Shown piece by piece: positions 1-6,506 of a DNA stretch of 11,173 bases (within the stretch, counting starts at the first letter, position 1; every line of letters begins with the position of its first letter). A program made the position numbers and the translations under genes. A model generated the notes under the pieces. That model worked only from the letters and a program-made list of their open reading frames with translations, did not search any database and had not been told where the DNA came from. Origin of the DNA: an uncultured Flavobacteriales bacterium (GTDB lineage Bacteria; Bacteroidota; Bacteroidia; Flavobacteriales; Vicingaceae); the NCBI GenBank assembly GCA_913052515.1, contig CAJXFJ010000023.1:1-11173 (forward strand), read 5' to 3'.

Positions 1-89
1 CTCAATTATTTAGTTTCTTATTGCTGTTTAGTTTTATTTTCGCGATGAAAATTCGCAATCAGCGCAAAATGATTCTCGATGAAGAATAG
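1..89 (+). CDS. C-terminal end of a membrane protein (partial)
   Basis: The frame starting at base 3 is open from the window edge to a TAG at 87-89. It encodes about 28 residues: a hydrophobic stretch (FSFLLLFSFIFAM) followed by a charged tail (KIRNQRKMILDEE). This looks like the last transmembrane helix and cytoplasmic tail of a small integral membrane protein whose start lies upstream of the window. The reading overlaps the next gene by 11 nt (79-89), a common arrangement for a membrane protein and a small Cro/C1 regulator made from one message. No family can be named from so short a piece. The main doubt is that a 28-codon open frame could be chance, but the hydrophobic-then-basic pattern and the overlap argue for a real gene. 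Confidence 0.6.
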   Translation, partial: QLFSFLLLFSFIFAMKIRNQRKMILDEE

Positions 90-279
90 CATAAAAGTAG
101 AGCGCGCTAAGAAGGATTTGACTCAAGCTAAATTAGCTGAACTGACAGGAGTCAGTCGTCAAACAATAAACGCCATTGAATTAGGTAAATATGTACCATC
201 TGCACTTTTGGCCTTAAAAATGGCTCAAATCTTTGAATGCAAAGTCGAAGAAATCTTTCAATTAGAAGAAGGGGAGTAG
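79..279 (+). CDS. Small Cro/C1 (XRE)-family transcriptional regulator, YozG-like
   Basis: This 66-residue protein is essentially one helix-turn-helix domain. The core spans about residues 4-60, with the helix-turn-helix around QAKLAELTGVSRQTINAIE (17-35), then the GKYVPS turn and a C-terminal helix ending in EIFQLEEGE. The length and the RQTINAIE-x-GKYxPS signature match the compact YozG-like regulators, which carry no ligand domain and usually sit beside a small membrane protein gene. Such proteins bind DNA as dimers in the cytoplasm, often controlling their own operon. Here the ATG at 79 lies inside the end of the upstream membrane-protein frame, so translation is probably coupled, and no separate promoter is seen. 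The stop is 1 nt from the stop of the convergent CIA30 gene. The target genes are unknown. Confidence 0.9.
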   Translation: MKNSIKVERAKKDLTQAKLAELTGVSRQTINAIELGKYVPSALLALKMAQIFECKVEEIFQLEEGE

Positions 280-280
280 T

Positions 281-817
281 TTACTTGATAGCTATATAGT
301 CAAGAATTAGGCAAAAGTCTTCTTCTTTATTGTTGGCAATCAAAAAGCTACATTCTTCTATTGTTTGTGCTTCAAAATTTGGAAGCTCAAGTTTTTGTCC
401 TCGCCAAGAGGCATAAAAGTCATTTAAATCAAGTTCAATTTCTTGCCAACTATTATTGGTCTGAAAATATTGAATATAGGAATGGCGATCTTGAATATTT
501 TGTTTAATCCGAAATTGATATCTCTTTCCATCGCCTTTTAATTTCAGCACTATTTTGTGGTCACTTTTAGACAAATCATAGTCAACCGCATGCCGAATAG
601 AAGTGAAACCACCATTATTGGCTAAAGACACTTTTCCACTAAAAATGCCATAACCATTTTCGTCCACTGAAAACGTTCCATTTGACAAACCTCCCATTAC
701 TCCGTCATTTACGATTTTCCAATCTGCATGGCTTTCATGGGTAAAATCGTATAATATATGTGTATTGGCCATAAATCCTAAATAGCTAAAAAGAGAAACA
801 ACAATGAAAACTTTCAT
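281..817 (-). CDS. CIA30-domain protein (NDUFAF1-like), putatively exported
   Basis: This 178-residue protein matches the CIA30 family, named for the mitochondrial complex I assembly factor NDUFAF1. The diagnostic blocks are visible: W33-x-x-x-NDGVMGG-x-S (33-45), F59-SGKVSL-x-NNGGFTSIR (59-75) and GDGKRYQFR (95-103). These are followed by the alternating beta-strand pattern of a jelly-roll fold to residue 178. The length is normal for bacterial single-domain members. The first 17 or so residues are hydrophobic after MK and may be a signal peptide, though the segment is short and lacks a clear cleavage box. Bacterial members have no firmly established role, and complex I assembly should not be assumed. 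The ATG follows the aminotransferase stop by 41 nt on the same strand, so co-transcription is likely. Confidence 0.9.
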   Translation of the reverse strand: MKVFIVVSLFSYLGFMANTHILYDFTHESHADWKIVNDGVMGGLSNGTFSVDENGYGIFSGKVSLANNGGFTSIRHAVDYDLSKSDHKIVLKLKGDGKRYQFRIKQNIQDRHSYIQYFQTNNSWQEIELDLNDFYASWRGQKLELPNFEAQTIEECSFLIANNKEEDFCLILDYIAIK

Positions 818-858
818 TAATGGTTAACCTTTGAAAGTCTTTAAAGTTTATGAAGTTC

Positions 859-1962
859 CTATATAAAGCTGTTAAAGACTTCCATAAAACGCTCATTAGC
901 TGCTTGGGTTCCAATAGTTAAACGAATATATCCAGGAGCCCCAAAATTATCACCTGGTCTTACCATTACGCCTTCATCTAACATTTTCATTGTTAATTCA
1001 AGCGAAGGAATAGGTGATTTAAACATGATAAAATTGCCTTGAGTTGGAAGGAATTCAATTCCTAATTCGTCAAACTTTTGGTAGAACCATTTTTTACCAT
1101 CCCAAACCATTTGCTGCGAATTTTTCACATGTTCAGTATCTTCTAAGGCAGCAAAAGCAGCTATAATGGGCAAGGTGCCAATTCTAAAAGGACGAAAGAT
1201 TTTATTCAAATATTCACCAATTTCAGGAGTGGTAAAACCATATCCTACTCGTAAGCCAGCCAAACCATAAATCTTAGAAAAAGTATGCAATCCAATTACC
1301 GGCTTTCCTGCTTTTACGTAATCGATGGCATATGGAAAATCTTCAGCATCAACAAAATGAAAATACACTTCATCATAAACCACAATCACATGATCGGGTA
1401 ATTCATTAAGCAAATAATCCATCTTTTCCTTTTCCACATAAGTACCTGTAGGATTATTTGGATTAGTAATAAAAACCAAAGAAGTATGTTCTGTTACCAC
1501 ATTCAAAATTCCCTCAATATCCAATTGGTAATCTGGAGTACTTAAAGGCACGTCAATGACAACCCCACCTTCCAATTCAATAATGTTTTTGTAGGGTGAA
1601 AAAGTAGGAGAACTAATGATGCATTCGGAACCCACACTCACTAGTCCCCGGCAAATGATTTCTAAAACCTCTACACCGCTATTTGCCGTTATAAATTGAC
1701 CAGGTTTTAGTTCTTGCTTATAAAAGTTTGACAATACTTCTTGAAACTGCAAATCATCATAGTGATCATATTCATAAACCCCTTCAATGGCTTGCTTAAT
1801 GGCCTCTACTGCTTTGGGTGATGCTCCCAATAAATTTTCATTGGAAGAAAGCTTGTAAAAGGTGTCCCAATTGGTTTTATTGGGAGTTGGTTTACGCAAT
1901 TGAAAACGCGTTGCTTTTTCAATTTGGGCTTTAAATTGAGGATGCGATTTTGATGAACTCAT
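859..1962 (-). CDS. PLP-dependent aminotransferase, histidinol-phosphate aminotransferase type (class I/II fold)
   Basis: This 367-residue cytoplasmic enzyme has the full fold type I aminotransferase signature. Visible elements are SSNENLLGASPK (39-50), the cofactor phosphate region NSGVEVL (94-100), NPNNPTG (167-173), YDEVY with the pyridine-contacting Asp197 and Tyr200, the Schiff-base Lys230 in TFSKIYGLAGLRVGYG with Arg238, and IRLTIGT with Arg347, the expected substrate-carboxylate arginine. The arrangement and length fit HisC-like enzymes, which transfer an amino group between glutamate and imidazole-acetol phosphate or related oxo acids. No other histidine genes are nearby, so the true substrate may be aromatic or something else, and no symbol is given. 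A perfect TAnnTTTG box lies just upstream at 1982-1989. The CIA30 gene follows after 41 nt. Confidence 0.88.
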   Translation of the reverse strand: MSSSKSHPQFKAQIEKATRFQLRKPTPNKTNWDTFYKLSSNENLLGASPKAVEAIKQAIEGVYEYDHYDDLQFQEVLSNFYKQELKPGQFITANSGVEVLEIICRGLVSVGSECIISSPTFSPYKNIIELEGGVVIDVPLSTPDYQLDIEGILNVVTEHTSLVFITNPNNPTGTYVEKEKMDYLLNELPDHVIVVYDEVYFHFVDAEDFPYAIDYVKAGKPVIGLHTFSKIYGLAGLRVGYGFTTPEIGEYLNKIFRPFRIGTLPIIAAFAALEDTEHVKNSQQMVWDGKKWFYQKFDELGIEFLPTQGNFIMFKSPIPSLELTMKMLDEGVMVRPGDNFGAPGYIRLTIGTQAANERFMEVFNSFI

Positions 1963-1981
1963 ACATGAAATTTGAATGGTC

Positions 1982-1989
1982 CAAATTTA
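1982..1989 (-). promoter_or_regulatory. Putative Bacteroidota -7 promoter element (TAAATTTG) for the aminotransferase gene
   Basis: On the minus strand this reads TAAATTTG, an exact match to the Bacteroidota primary sigma factor -7 consensus TAnnTTTG. It lies 19 nt upstream of the ATG at 1962, implying a leader of only about 10-15 nt. The nearest TTTG that could serve as the -33 element (2019-2022) is 29 nt away, longer than usual, so the match is partial. It supports separate transcription of the aminotransferase from the methyltransferase gene upstream. Confidence 0.4.
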
Positions 1990-2076
1990 CTGAAAGTAGT
2001 GGCTTTTTATAGATTATACAAAGGACTAATAGATTAATCTTCTTAAAATTAAACAAGTTTGGTTTTAGACTTGGTG

Positions 2077-2685
2077 CTACTTTTTTTTTGCATGAATAAA
2101 CCAAAATGTCTGACCATTAGACTCTTCATATTCGTAGCAAGTTTTTAAATAAAAGTCAGAAAAGTCTTGTTCTATCTTTTCTTTGGAATAATAAAAAAGA
2201 TTTAAGCCATGAGGGCTATGATACCAATTCTCTCCGATACATTCTCCTTGGCCAAAAGATTTGTCATTGTTAGAGAGTGTCACCATAATCAAGCTGCCAT
2301 GCGTATTCAATTGTGAATAACAAGCATTGATAAACTGTTTTCTTTCAATTGGGTACAATAAGTGTAATAATGAAAAGCAAAAAATACCATCGTAGACTTG
2401 ATTGTTTAATGGCATTTTACTGACTGAAGAATGAAACAATTGTACTTTATCAGCTATTTTTTCATTGGCAATTCTTAAGGCCGTTTCTGAAATTTCAATT
2501 CCAGTAATTTCCATACCAGCATTAATAAATGGAATGGCGTTCCTTCCATAGCCAAATCCTGGAATCAAAATGTTACGTGCAGTCTCTGCTTTAAATATTT
2601 CAAGAGCTTTAAACGAAGCTAGAACAGCTTCATTACCCCACATTGCTTTTTTCTCAATAAAATTTCTTTCCCAAAATTCCGTCAT
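2077..2685 (-). CDS. Class I SAM-dependent methyltransferase, TehB/thiopurine-methyltransferase-like
   Basis: This 202-residue cytoplasmic protein has a class I Rossmann methyltransferase core. Motif I is NILIPGFGYGRNAIPF (38-53), with the glycine-rich SAM loop. The acidic residue for the ribose is Glu64 in MEITGIEIS. Motif IV is YDGIFCFSLLHLL (98-110) and a post-motif strand is SLIMVTLSN (131-139). The N-terminal FWERNFIEKKAMWG resembles the lid region of the TehB and thiopurine-methyltransferase group, so a small soft nucleophile or metalloid substrate is possible but not shown. The ATG at 2685 is preceded, 9 nt away, by AAAGGAG on the minus strand (2695-2701), an unusually good Shine-Dalgarno sequence for this phylum. 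A TACTTTTG box at 2739-2746 probably drives the gene. A TerB-like gene lies 157 nt upstream. Confidence 0.87.
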   Translation of the reverse strand: MTEFWERNFIEKKAMWGNEAVLASFKALEIFKAETARNILIPGFGYGRNAIPFINAGMEITGIEISETALRIANEKIADKVQLFHSSVSKMPLNNQVYDGIFCFSLLHLLYPIERKQFINACYSQLNTHGSLIMVTLSNNDKSFGQGECIGENWYHSPHGLNLFYYSKEKIEQDFSDFYLKTCYEYEESNGQTFWFIHAKKK

Positions 2686-2738
2686 ACCAATAATCTCCTT
2701 TATATTTCAACTCCCTTCTTTCCTAAATGGGGTACTTA

Positions 2739-2746
2739 CAAAAGTA
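2739..2746 (-). promoter_or_regulatory. Putative Bacteroidota -7 promoter element (TACTTTTG) for the methyltransferase gene
   Basis: The minus strand reads TACTTTTG, an exact TAnnTTTG match, in the 157-nt gap between the TerB-like gene and the methyltransferase. It would place the transcription start near 2732 and give a leader of roughly 45-50 nt that contains the AAAGGAG sequence. No TTTG is present at the usual -33 spacing, so this is a half-site call only. Confidence 0.4.
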
Positions 2747-2842
2747 AAAGTAGCTAGAATTAAGGCTGAACTATATTAAAGTAAAGTTAACTACTCAAAA
2801 GTGTTTTGTTGATAAAAATAGCGTGCAAGTAAGCCTAAAAAT

Positions 2843-3214
2843 CTATGAATTTAAGTATGCGTGAAAGTCTCTAATCAATTTATTCTCTTCGGCAGTAATA
2901 GGGTGGAAGGCACGAGCGACTTTCTCCAGTAAGGCAGGAAAATCAGTACGCATGTCATCGGTCAAAAAATCTTTGCCAAGTTCCATTTCTTTGATTCCTA
3001 AATTGAATAAATCTTCCTGAGTATATCCATCATATTTTTCAAGTACTAGAAAAGTGATTTCTGTTAAGTCTAACTCAAAGTGGTAACAAGGTGTTTCTTT
3101 TTTTACAACTTCATGTAATTTTTCTTTTTCTTCATGATTGATTTTCCCATCGGCTTTCGCAACTGCATAAGCAATAATTCCTAGTCCAAAATAGAGCCGT
3201 TCTTCGTGATTCAT
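2843..3214 (-). CDS. TerB-like domain protein
   Basis: This 123-residue, all-helical, soluble protein has the TerB-type signature AYAVAKADGKINHEEKEKL (15-33), in which ADG-x-I-x-x-E is a helix, acidic turn, helix unit. A second, degenerate copy lies near the C-terminus (ARAFHPITAEENKLIRDF, 100-117). TerB domains are widespread and are often joined to stress, membrane or metal-related functions. The name comes from tellurite resistance, but most members have no tested role. The size is that of a single-domain TerB protein, with no signal peptide. The ATG at 3214 has a perfect 8-bp inverted repeat beginning 3 nt upstream (3218-3247). The methyltransferase is the next gene downstream on the same strand after 157 nt. 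Confidence 0.8.
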   Translation of the reverse strand: MNHEERLYFGLGIIAYAVAKADGKINHEEKEKLHEVVKKETPCYHFELDLTEITFLVLEKYDGYTQEDLFNLGIKEMELGKDFLTDDMRTDFPALLEKVARAFHPITAEENKLIRDFHAYLNS

Positions 3215-3217
3215 AAA

Positions 3218-3247
3218 AAATGATTTATACTTTAAAATTAATCATTT
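3218..3247. repeat. 8-bp inverted repeat directly upstream of the TerB-like gene
   Basis: The arms AAATGATT (3218-3225) and AATCATTT (3240-3247) are perfectly complementary with a 14-nt spacer. The near arm ends 3 nt before the start codon at 3214. It could be an operator or a leader hairpin that masks the ribosome-binding region. The arms are AT-rich, so chance cannot be excluded. Confidence 0.4.
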
Positions 3248-3324
3248 ACCCTAACAAGATATACCCAAATCCATCAAGTTTTTACCATACCTCATGCCCA
3301 ATTAACCTGATATGAAAGCAATTT

Positions 3325-3361
3325 ATTATCTCGTTTTTTAAACTAACTTTTTTGAGATAAT
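3325..3361. repeat. 8-bp inverted repeat downstream of the serine hydrolase gene
   Basis: The arms ATTATCTC (3325-3332) and GAGATAAT (3354-3361) are perfectly complementary across a 21-nt AT-rich loop. The element lies 8 nt past the stop of the minus-strand serine hydrolase, the right place for a transcript end. On that strand it is followed by AAATTGCTTT and not by a T-run, so it is not a canonical intrinsic terminator. A 3'-end protecting stem or an operator for the TerB-like gene are the alternatives. Confidence 0.35.
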
Positions 3362-3368
3362 TGAGCTG

Positions 3369-4511
3369 TTACTGTTTGTTTGCAAGTATTTCAGTCAAAC
3401 AGTTTATCATAAACAGCATGCTTTCTTTAACTTGATTGGTTTGGTTAAAAGTTCCGGCAATGTAAAGGTCTAATTCTGGGCAATAAAATAAAAAAGAAGC
3501 ATTGATACCATTGTGACCAATTAGCGTTAGATTAGGTAATTGCTCGGAAAACTCATTGATTTGAATTTTTCGTAAACCTAATCCGTAATAAGTTGCCTGA
3601 CTTTCATGAACCCATTGCTGCATACTTGCTAGTGTGCTAGCTTCAATAATTTTCCCTGAAAGAAGCGCTTCGTGAAATCGAATAAGATCTTCTGTTGTAC
3701 TGACTGTGCCGCCTCCAGCCCAATCTATACTTAAACTTTTATATTGACTGATGTCATTGTTGTTTATATAAAACTCGGCCAATTGATCGTTTTCTTTAAT
3801 AGGTTCTGAACGCATAAACATAGCTGTATGATTCATTTTTAAAGGGATGAAAAGCTCTTCTTTAAAAACTTCATCTAATGCTTTTTTGTATTTCTCCTCA
3901 ATGATTAGTCCTAGTAATAAATAGTCGGTGTCACTATAATGGTATCCATTACCAGGTATAAAGTGAGGACTTAAATGTGTTTTACTAAAAGTGATGAGCT
4001 CTTCAATTTTCCACACTTTACTTGGTTTCTCAAACATTTGAGTAATAATATTCGGTCGGCCATCTTCGGGCTCGTCCATAATGTAATCAGCTAAGCCCGA
4101 AGTATGCTGCAAAAGTTGTTTTATGGTAATCTTATTGGAATAATCTTTTCCCTCAAATAGGTGCAAACCATTTACAATTTCAGGACTTAGATGTTTAGAA
4201 ATGGGATCTTCAAATCGAATTTCTTTAGTTTCTACCAATTTCATAATAATGCTTGCGGTAAACATTTTGCCCACACTTGCCGCATGAAAAGGATTTGATT
4301 CGCGTACAACTCTACCATCTTGAAAATTCCCACTTACAAGCTTGAAGTTTAACTCACCATCCGCGCTTTTTATTTGTAGAAACCCATTATGGATATCTTC
4401 TTTCAACAGCATGTTTTCAAAGTGATTACGAATTGCCTTTTGAGCACTTTCTTGTGCATTTAGTATAAAACTAACTAACATGATGCCAATGAGAAATATA
4501 AATTTTTGCAT
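3369..4511 (-). CDS. Exported serine hydrolase, class C beta-lactamase/penicillin-binding-protein-like (S12 family)
   Basis: Starting at the ATG at 4511 gives 380 residues with a clean signal peptide (MQKF, hydrophobic 4-18, cleavage after NA-Q near 20). The alternative start is a TTG at 4526 that only adds MPKKI, so the ATG is preferred. Catalytic elements in order are S79-VGK82 (SxxK nucleophile motif), LLQHTSGL (133-140), Y192-S-D194 in the YxN position, WAGGGTVSTTEDL (264-276) and H333-N-G335 in the KTG position. The Asp for Asn in YxN is a known variation in this superfamily. The enzyme should act in the periplasm or outside the cell. Members include peptidases, esterases and amide hydrolases, and the substrate cannot be read from sequence. 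The gene diverges from the TolB/TPR/AraC regulator across a 136-nt shared upstream region, which makes it a candidate target. Confidence 0.9.
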   Translation of the reverse strand: MQKFIFLIGIMLVSFILNAQESAQKAIRNHFENMLLKEDIHNGFLQIKSADGELNFKLVSGNFQDGRVVRESNPFHAASVGKMFTASIIMKLVETKEIRFEDPISKHLSPEIVNGLHLFEGKDYSNKITIKQLLQHTSGLADYIMDEPEDGRPNIITQMFEKPSKVWKIEELITFSKTHLSPHFIPGNGYHYSDTDYLLLGLIIEEKYKKALDEVFKEELFIPLKMNHTAMFMRSEPIKENDQLAEFYINNNDISQYKSLSIDWAGGGTVSTTEDLIRFHEALLSGKIIEASTLASMQQWVHESQATYYGLGLRKIQINEFSEQLPNLTLIGHNGINASFLFYCPELDLYIAGTFNQTNQVKESMLFMINCLTEILANKQ

Positions 4512-4585
4512 GATTTTTTTCGGCAAAGGTGATTGCTGAACTATGGCCTTGCGACCGAAATCATAATTTAGGACGTTTTACTCTT

Positions 4586-4617
4586 TTTGGTTAGAAGGAT
4601 TGGTTTTTCTATCTGTT
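4586..4617 (+). promoter_or_regulatory. Weak candidate promoter for the TolB/TPR/AraC regulator
   Basis: TTTG at 4586-4589 is followed after 20 nt by TATCTGTT at 4610-4617. The spacing fits the Bacteroidota -33/-7 layout, but the -7 element matches TAnnTTTG at only four of six fixed positions. It lies in the 136-nt divergent region between the serine hydrolase and the regulator, which otherwise shows no clear element. Confidence 0.22.
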
Positions 4618-4647
4618 TATTTACTTTTAAAACCTCAATAAAAATTA

Positions 4648-6420
4648 GTGATCAATCAGAAATCCATAGCTGTATTGCCTTTTGAGAACATTAGTTCTGA
4701 TCAAGAGAACGAGTATTTTGCAGATGGAATGACCGAAGAAATCATAAATGCTTTAAGTAAGATAGTCGGCTTAAAAGTAACTGCAAGAACATCTTCTTTT
4801 GTTTTTAAAGGCAATAAAAAGGATGTTAGAGTCATTGGAAATCAACTTGGTGTTAGCACTGTATTAGAAGGTAGTATTAGAAAATCAGGAAATCGGATTC
4901 GGATTACGGCTCAGTTGATTCGTACTGATAATGGTTTTCACCTTTGGTCTGATAATTTTGATCGAACCCTATCTGATGTCTTTCAATTACAAGATGAGAT
5001 TAGTTTATTGATTGCTGATAAAATCAGAGAAAATTTTGGTCATTTAAATATCCAAGAACACTTGGTTAGACCTTCCACAGCTAGTATAGAAGCATATGAA
5101 CTGTATTTGAAAGGCTGTTTTTATCAAAAAAAATGGAATTTGGAGGACATTGCTCGAGGGGCACAATATTTTGAAGAGAGCTTATCAAAAGACCGCAATT
5201 ATAACTTAGCCTATTTCGGAGCAGGTCTTTGTTATGGCCTTCTAGGCTCGTGGGGATATATGGATCGGGCAAAGGCTTTTCAAATGGCACAAACCAATTT
5301 CGATAAGGGTTATGCTCTGAGCACTAATTCTGCTTATGCATACCACTGCATGGCCACTCACTCTTTTTGGGGACTTTGGGATTACCAACAGGCTCTACAA
5401 CACATTAAGCAAGCACTTACAATTAAACCTGAAGAACCAGAAATTAATGAATGTCTGGCAGAAATATATACTGCCTTGGGGGACTTTGAGTCTGCAAAGC
5501 AAGCCATTGATATAAGTTTAAAGTCAGACCCACTTTCTCCTAATCATTTCTACACCAAAGCCAACATTTATTATTTGCAAGGAGAATTCGAGGACGCTTT
5601 GACTTTTCTAAAGCAATCATTAAGTTTAGATAGTTCATTTGCCTTATCTATTCATCTCAAAATAGCTTGTTACATCCACTTAGGTCGATTTAATGAACTC
5701 TCGGAGAGTAATTTTCGGCATCAACCACAACTTTATCAAATAGTTAAAACGATAGCTTCGGTCTTAAATAACGAGCTTATCAATAGCATGGAAGCTCTTG
5801 AATTAATTAATAGTTATAGTAATACTAAACCAAGTCCGTTGTTTGCATGGGATCTTTACCTATTAACTTTAATAGATGAAGAAGAGGCAATTACACAATT
5901 AGAAATGTTTTGTCAACAGCAGTTTGGATTGGTTATCAATTTTAAAAATGAACCTTTTTTCCATTCATTAAGAAATAAGTCTGCTTTTCAACAGCTAATT
6001 AATAAATACTTCCCTTCAAGAAGTTTAAAGGTCGATTTATCTAAACCAAAAGTGGAGACTAAAGTAATTATTGATGAAGCTAAAGTGAATAATTACATCA
6101 AAGCACTTGATCATTTAATGGAGCAGGGAAAATACATGGACAGTGAGTTAAACTTAAAAGAACTAGCGTCTTTGATTAAACTTCATCCCAATAAACTTTC
6201 TTGGTTGTTAAACGAAAAAATAGGAAAGAACTTCAATGAATACGTCAATGCTTATCGCATCGAAGCATTTCAAGAAATGGCTTTGTCTGAAAAAGGAGAG
6301 AAGTTAACACTTCTTGCCTTGGCCTATGAAAGTGGATTCAACTCCAAATCTGTTTTTAATGATTCGTTTAAAAAACTAACTGGTCAAACGCCTAAGCAAT
6401 GGGTTAAGTCAAATCAATAG
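4648..6420 (+). CDS. TolB-like/TPR/AraC-type one-component regulator
   Basis: This 590-residue protein joins three parts. Residues 4-128 form a TolB-like/FlgO-type alpha/beta domain (KSIAVLPFENISSDQENEYFADG, then LEGSIRKSGNRIRITAQL, then LWSDNFDR and QDEIS), as in bacterial adenylate-cyclase-associated regulators. Residues about 145-345 are tetratricopeptide repeats, for example 262-295 and 297-328. Residues about 480-588 are an AraC-family DNA-binding domain with two helix-turn-helices (NLKELASLIKLHPNKLSWLL and LTLLALAYESGFNSKSVFNDSF, ending GQTPKQW). The start is the GTG at 4648: a stop lies 9 nt upstream, and the first in-frame ATG (Met28) would cut off the TolB-like strand. No signal or membrane segment is present, so it is cytoplasmic. 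Inference: the TolB-like and TPR parts sense a ligand or partner and the AraC part controls nearby promoters, perhaps the divergent hydrolase and the downstream operon. Confidence 0.9.
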   Translation: MINQKSIAVLPFENISSDQENEYFADGMTEEIINALSKIVGLKVTARTSSFVFKGNKKDVRVIGNQLGVSTVLEGSIRKSGNRIRITAQLIRTDNGFHLWSDNFDRTLSDVFQLQDEISLLIADKIRENFGHLNIQEHLVRPSTASIEAYELYLKGCFYQKKWNLEDIARGAQYFEESLSKDRNYNLAYFGAGLCYGLLGSWGYMDRAKAFQMAQTNFDKGYALSTNSAYAYHCMATHSFWGLWDYQQALQHIKQALTIKPEEPEINECLAEIYTALGDFESAKQAIDISLKSDPLSPNHFYTKANIYYLQGEFEDALTFLKQSLSLDSSFALSIHLKIACYIHLGRFNELSESNFRHQPQLYQIVKTIASVLNNELINSMEALELINSYSNTKPSPLFAWDLYLLTLIDEEEAITQLEMFCQQQFGLVINFKNEPFFHSLRNKSAFQQLINKYFPSRSLKVDLSKPKVETKVIIDEAKVNNYIKALDHLMEQGKYMDSELNLKELASLIKLHPNKLSWLLNEKIGKNFNEYVNAYRIEAFQEMALSEKGEKLTLLALAYESGFNSKSVFNDSFKKLTGQTPKQWVKSNQ

Positions 6421-6430
6421 CCTTAAAAAT

Positions 6431-6452
6431 GTCCTGAATTATTTTTCAGGAC
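6431..6452 (+). terminator. Stem-loop after the regulator gene, possible terminator
   Basis: GTCCTGAA (6431-6438) and TTCAGGAC (6445-6452) form a perfect 8-bp stem with a 6-nt loop, 10 nt after the regulator's stop codon. The position suits a transcript end. However, the plus strand after the stem reads GACCCCTC with no T-run, while the opposite strand is followed by ATTTTTAAGG. Termination of the plus-strand transcript is therefore uncertain, and an RNA-stability role is an alternative. Confidence 0.45.
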
Positions 6453-6479
6453 GACCCCTCTGAGTTCTTGCGGCAATTT

Positions 6480-6506
6480 TGCTCTATCATTTTAAAACAT
6501 AGAGCA
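6480..6506. promoter_or_regulatory. 8-bp inverted repeat ending on the start codon of the beta-barrel gene
   Basis: TGCTCTAT (6480-6487) and ATAGAGCA (6499-6506) are perfectly complementary. The 11-nt loop between them contains TTTTAAAA. The last base of the right arm is the A of the ATG at 6506. In RNA this would form a hairpin covering the ribosome landing site. In DNA it is an operator-like dyad just past a near-consensus -7 element (CAATTTTG, 6474-6481, one mismatch). Either would control the whole three-gene operon. Confidence 0.5.

Noticed and set aside
2570..2779. 69-residue plus-strand open frame
   Set aside because: It mostly overlaps the methyltransferase in antisense and runs through its leader. 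Its translation shows no recognisable domain, and the methyltransferase motifs on the other strand are clear.
4512..4526. TTG-started N-terminal extension of the serine hydrolase
   Set aside because: The ATG at 4511 begins a standard signal peptide, and the extra five residues add nothing.
4512..4540. CACCTTTG on the minus strand as the serine hydrolase -7 box
   Set aside because: It has one mismatch, leaves a leader of only a few bases and has no TTTG at a suitable distance.
5081..5290. 69-residue minus-strand open frame
   Set aside because: It lies wholly inside the TPR region of the regulator, whose frame is strongly supported, and has no motif of its own.
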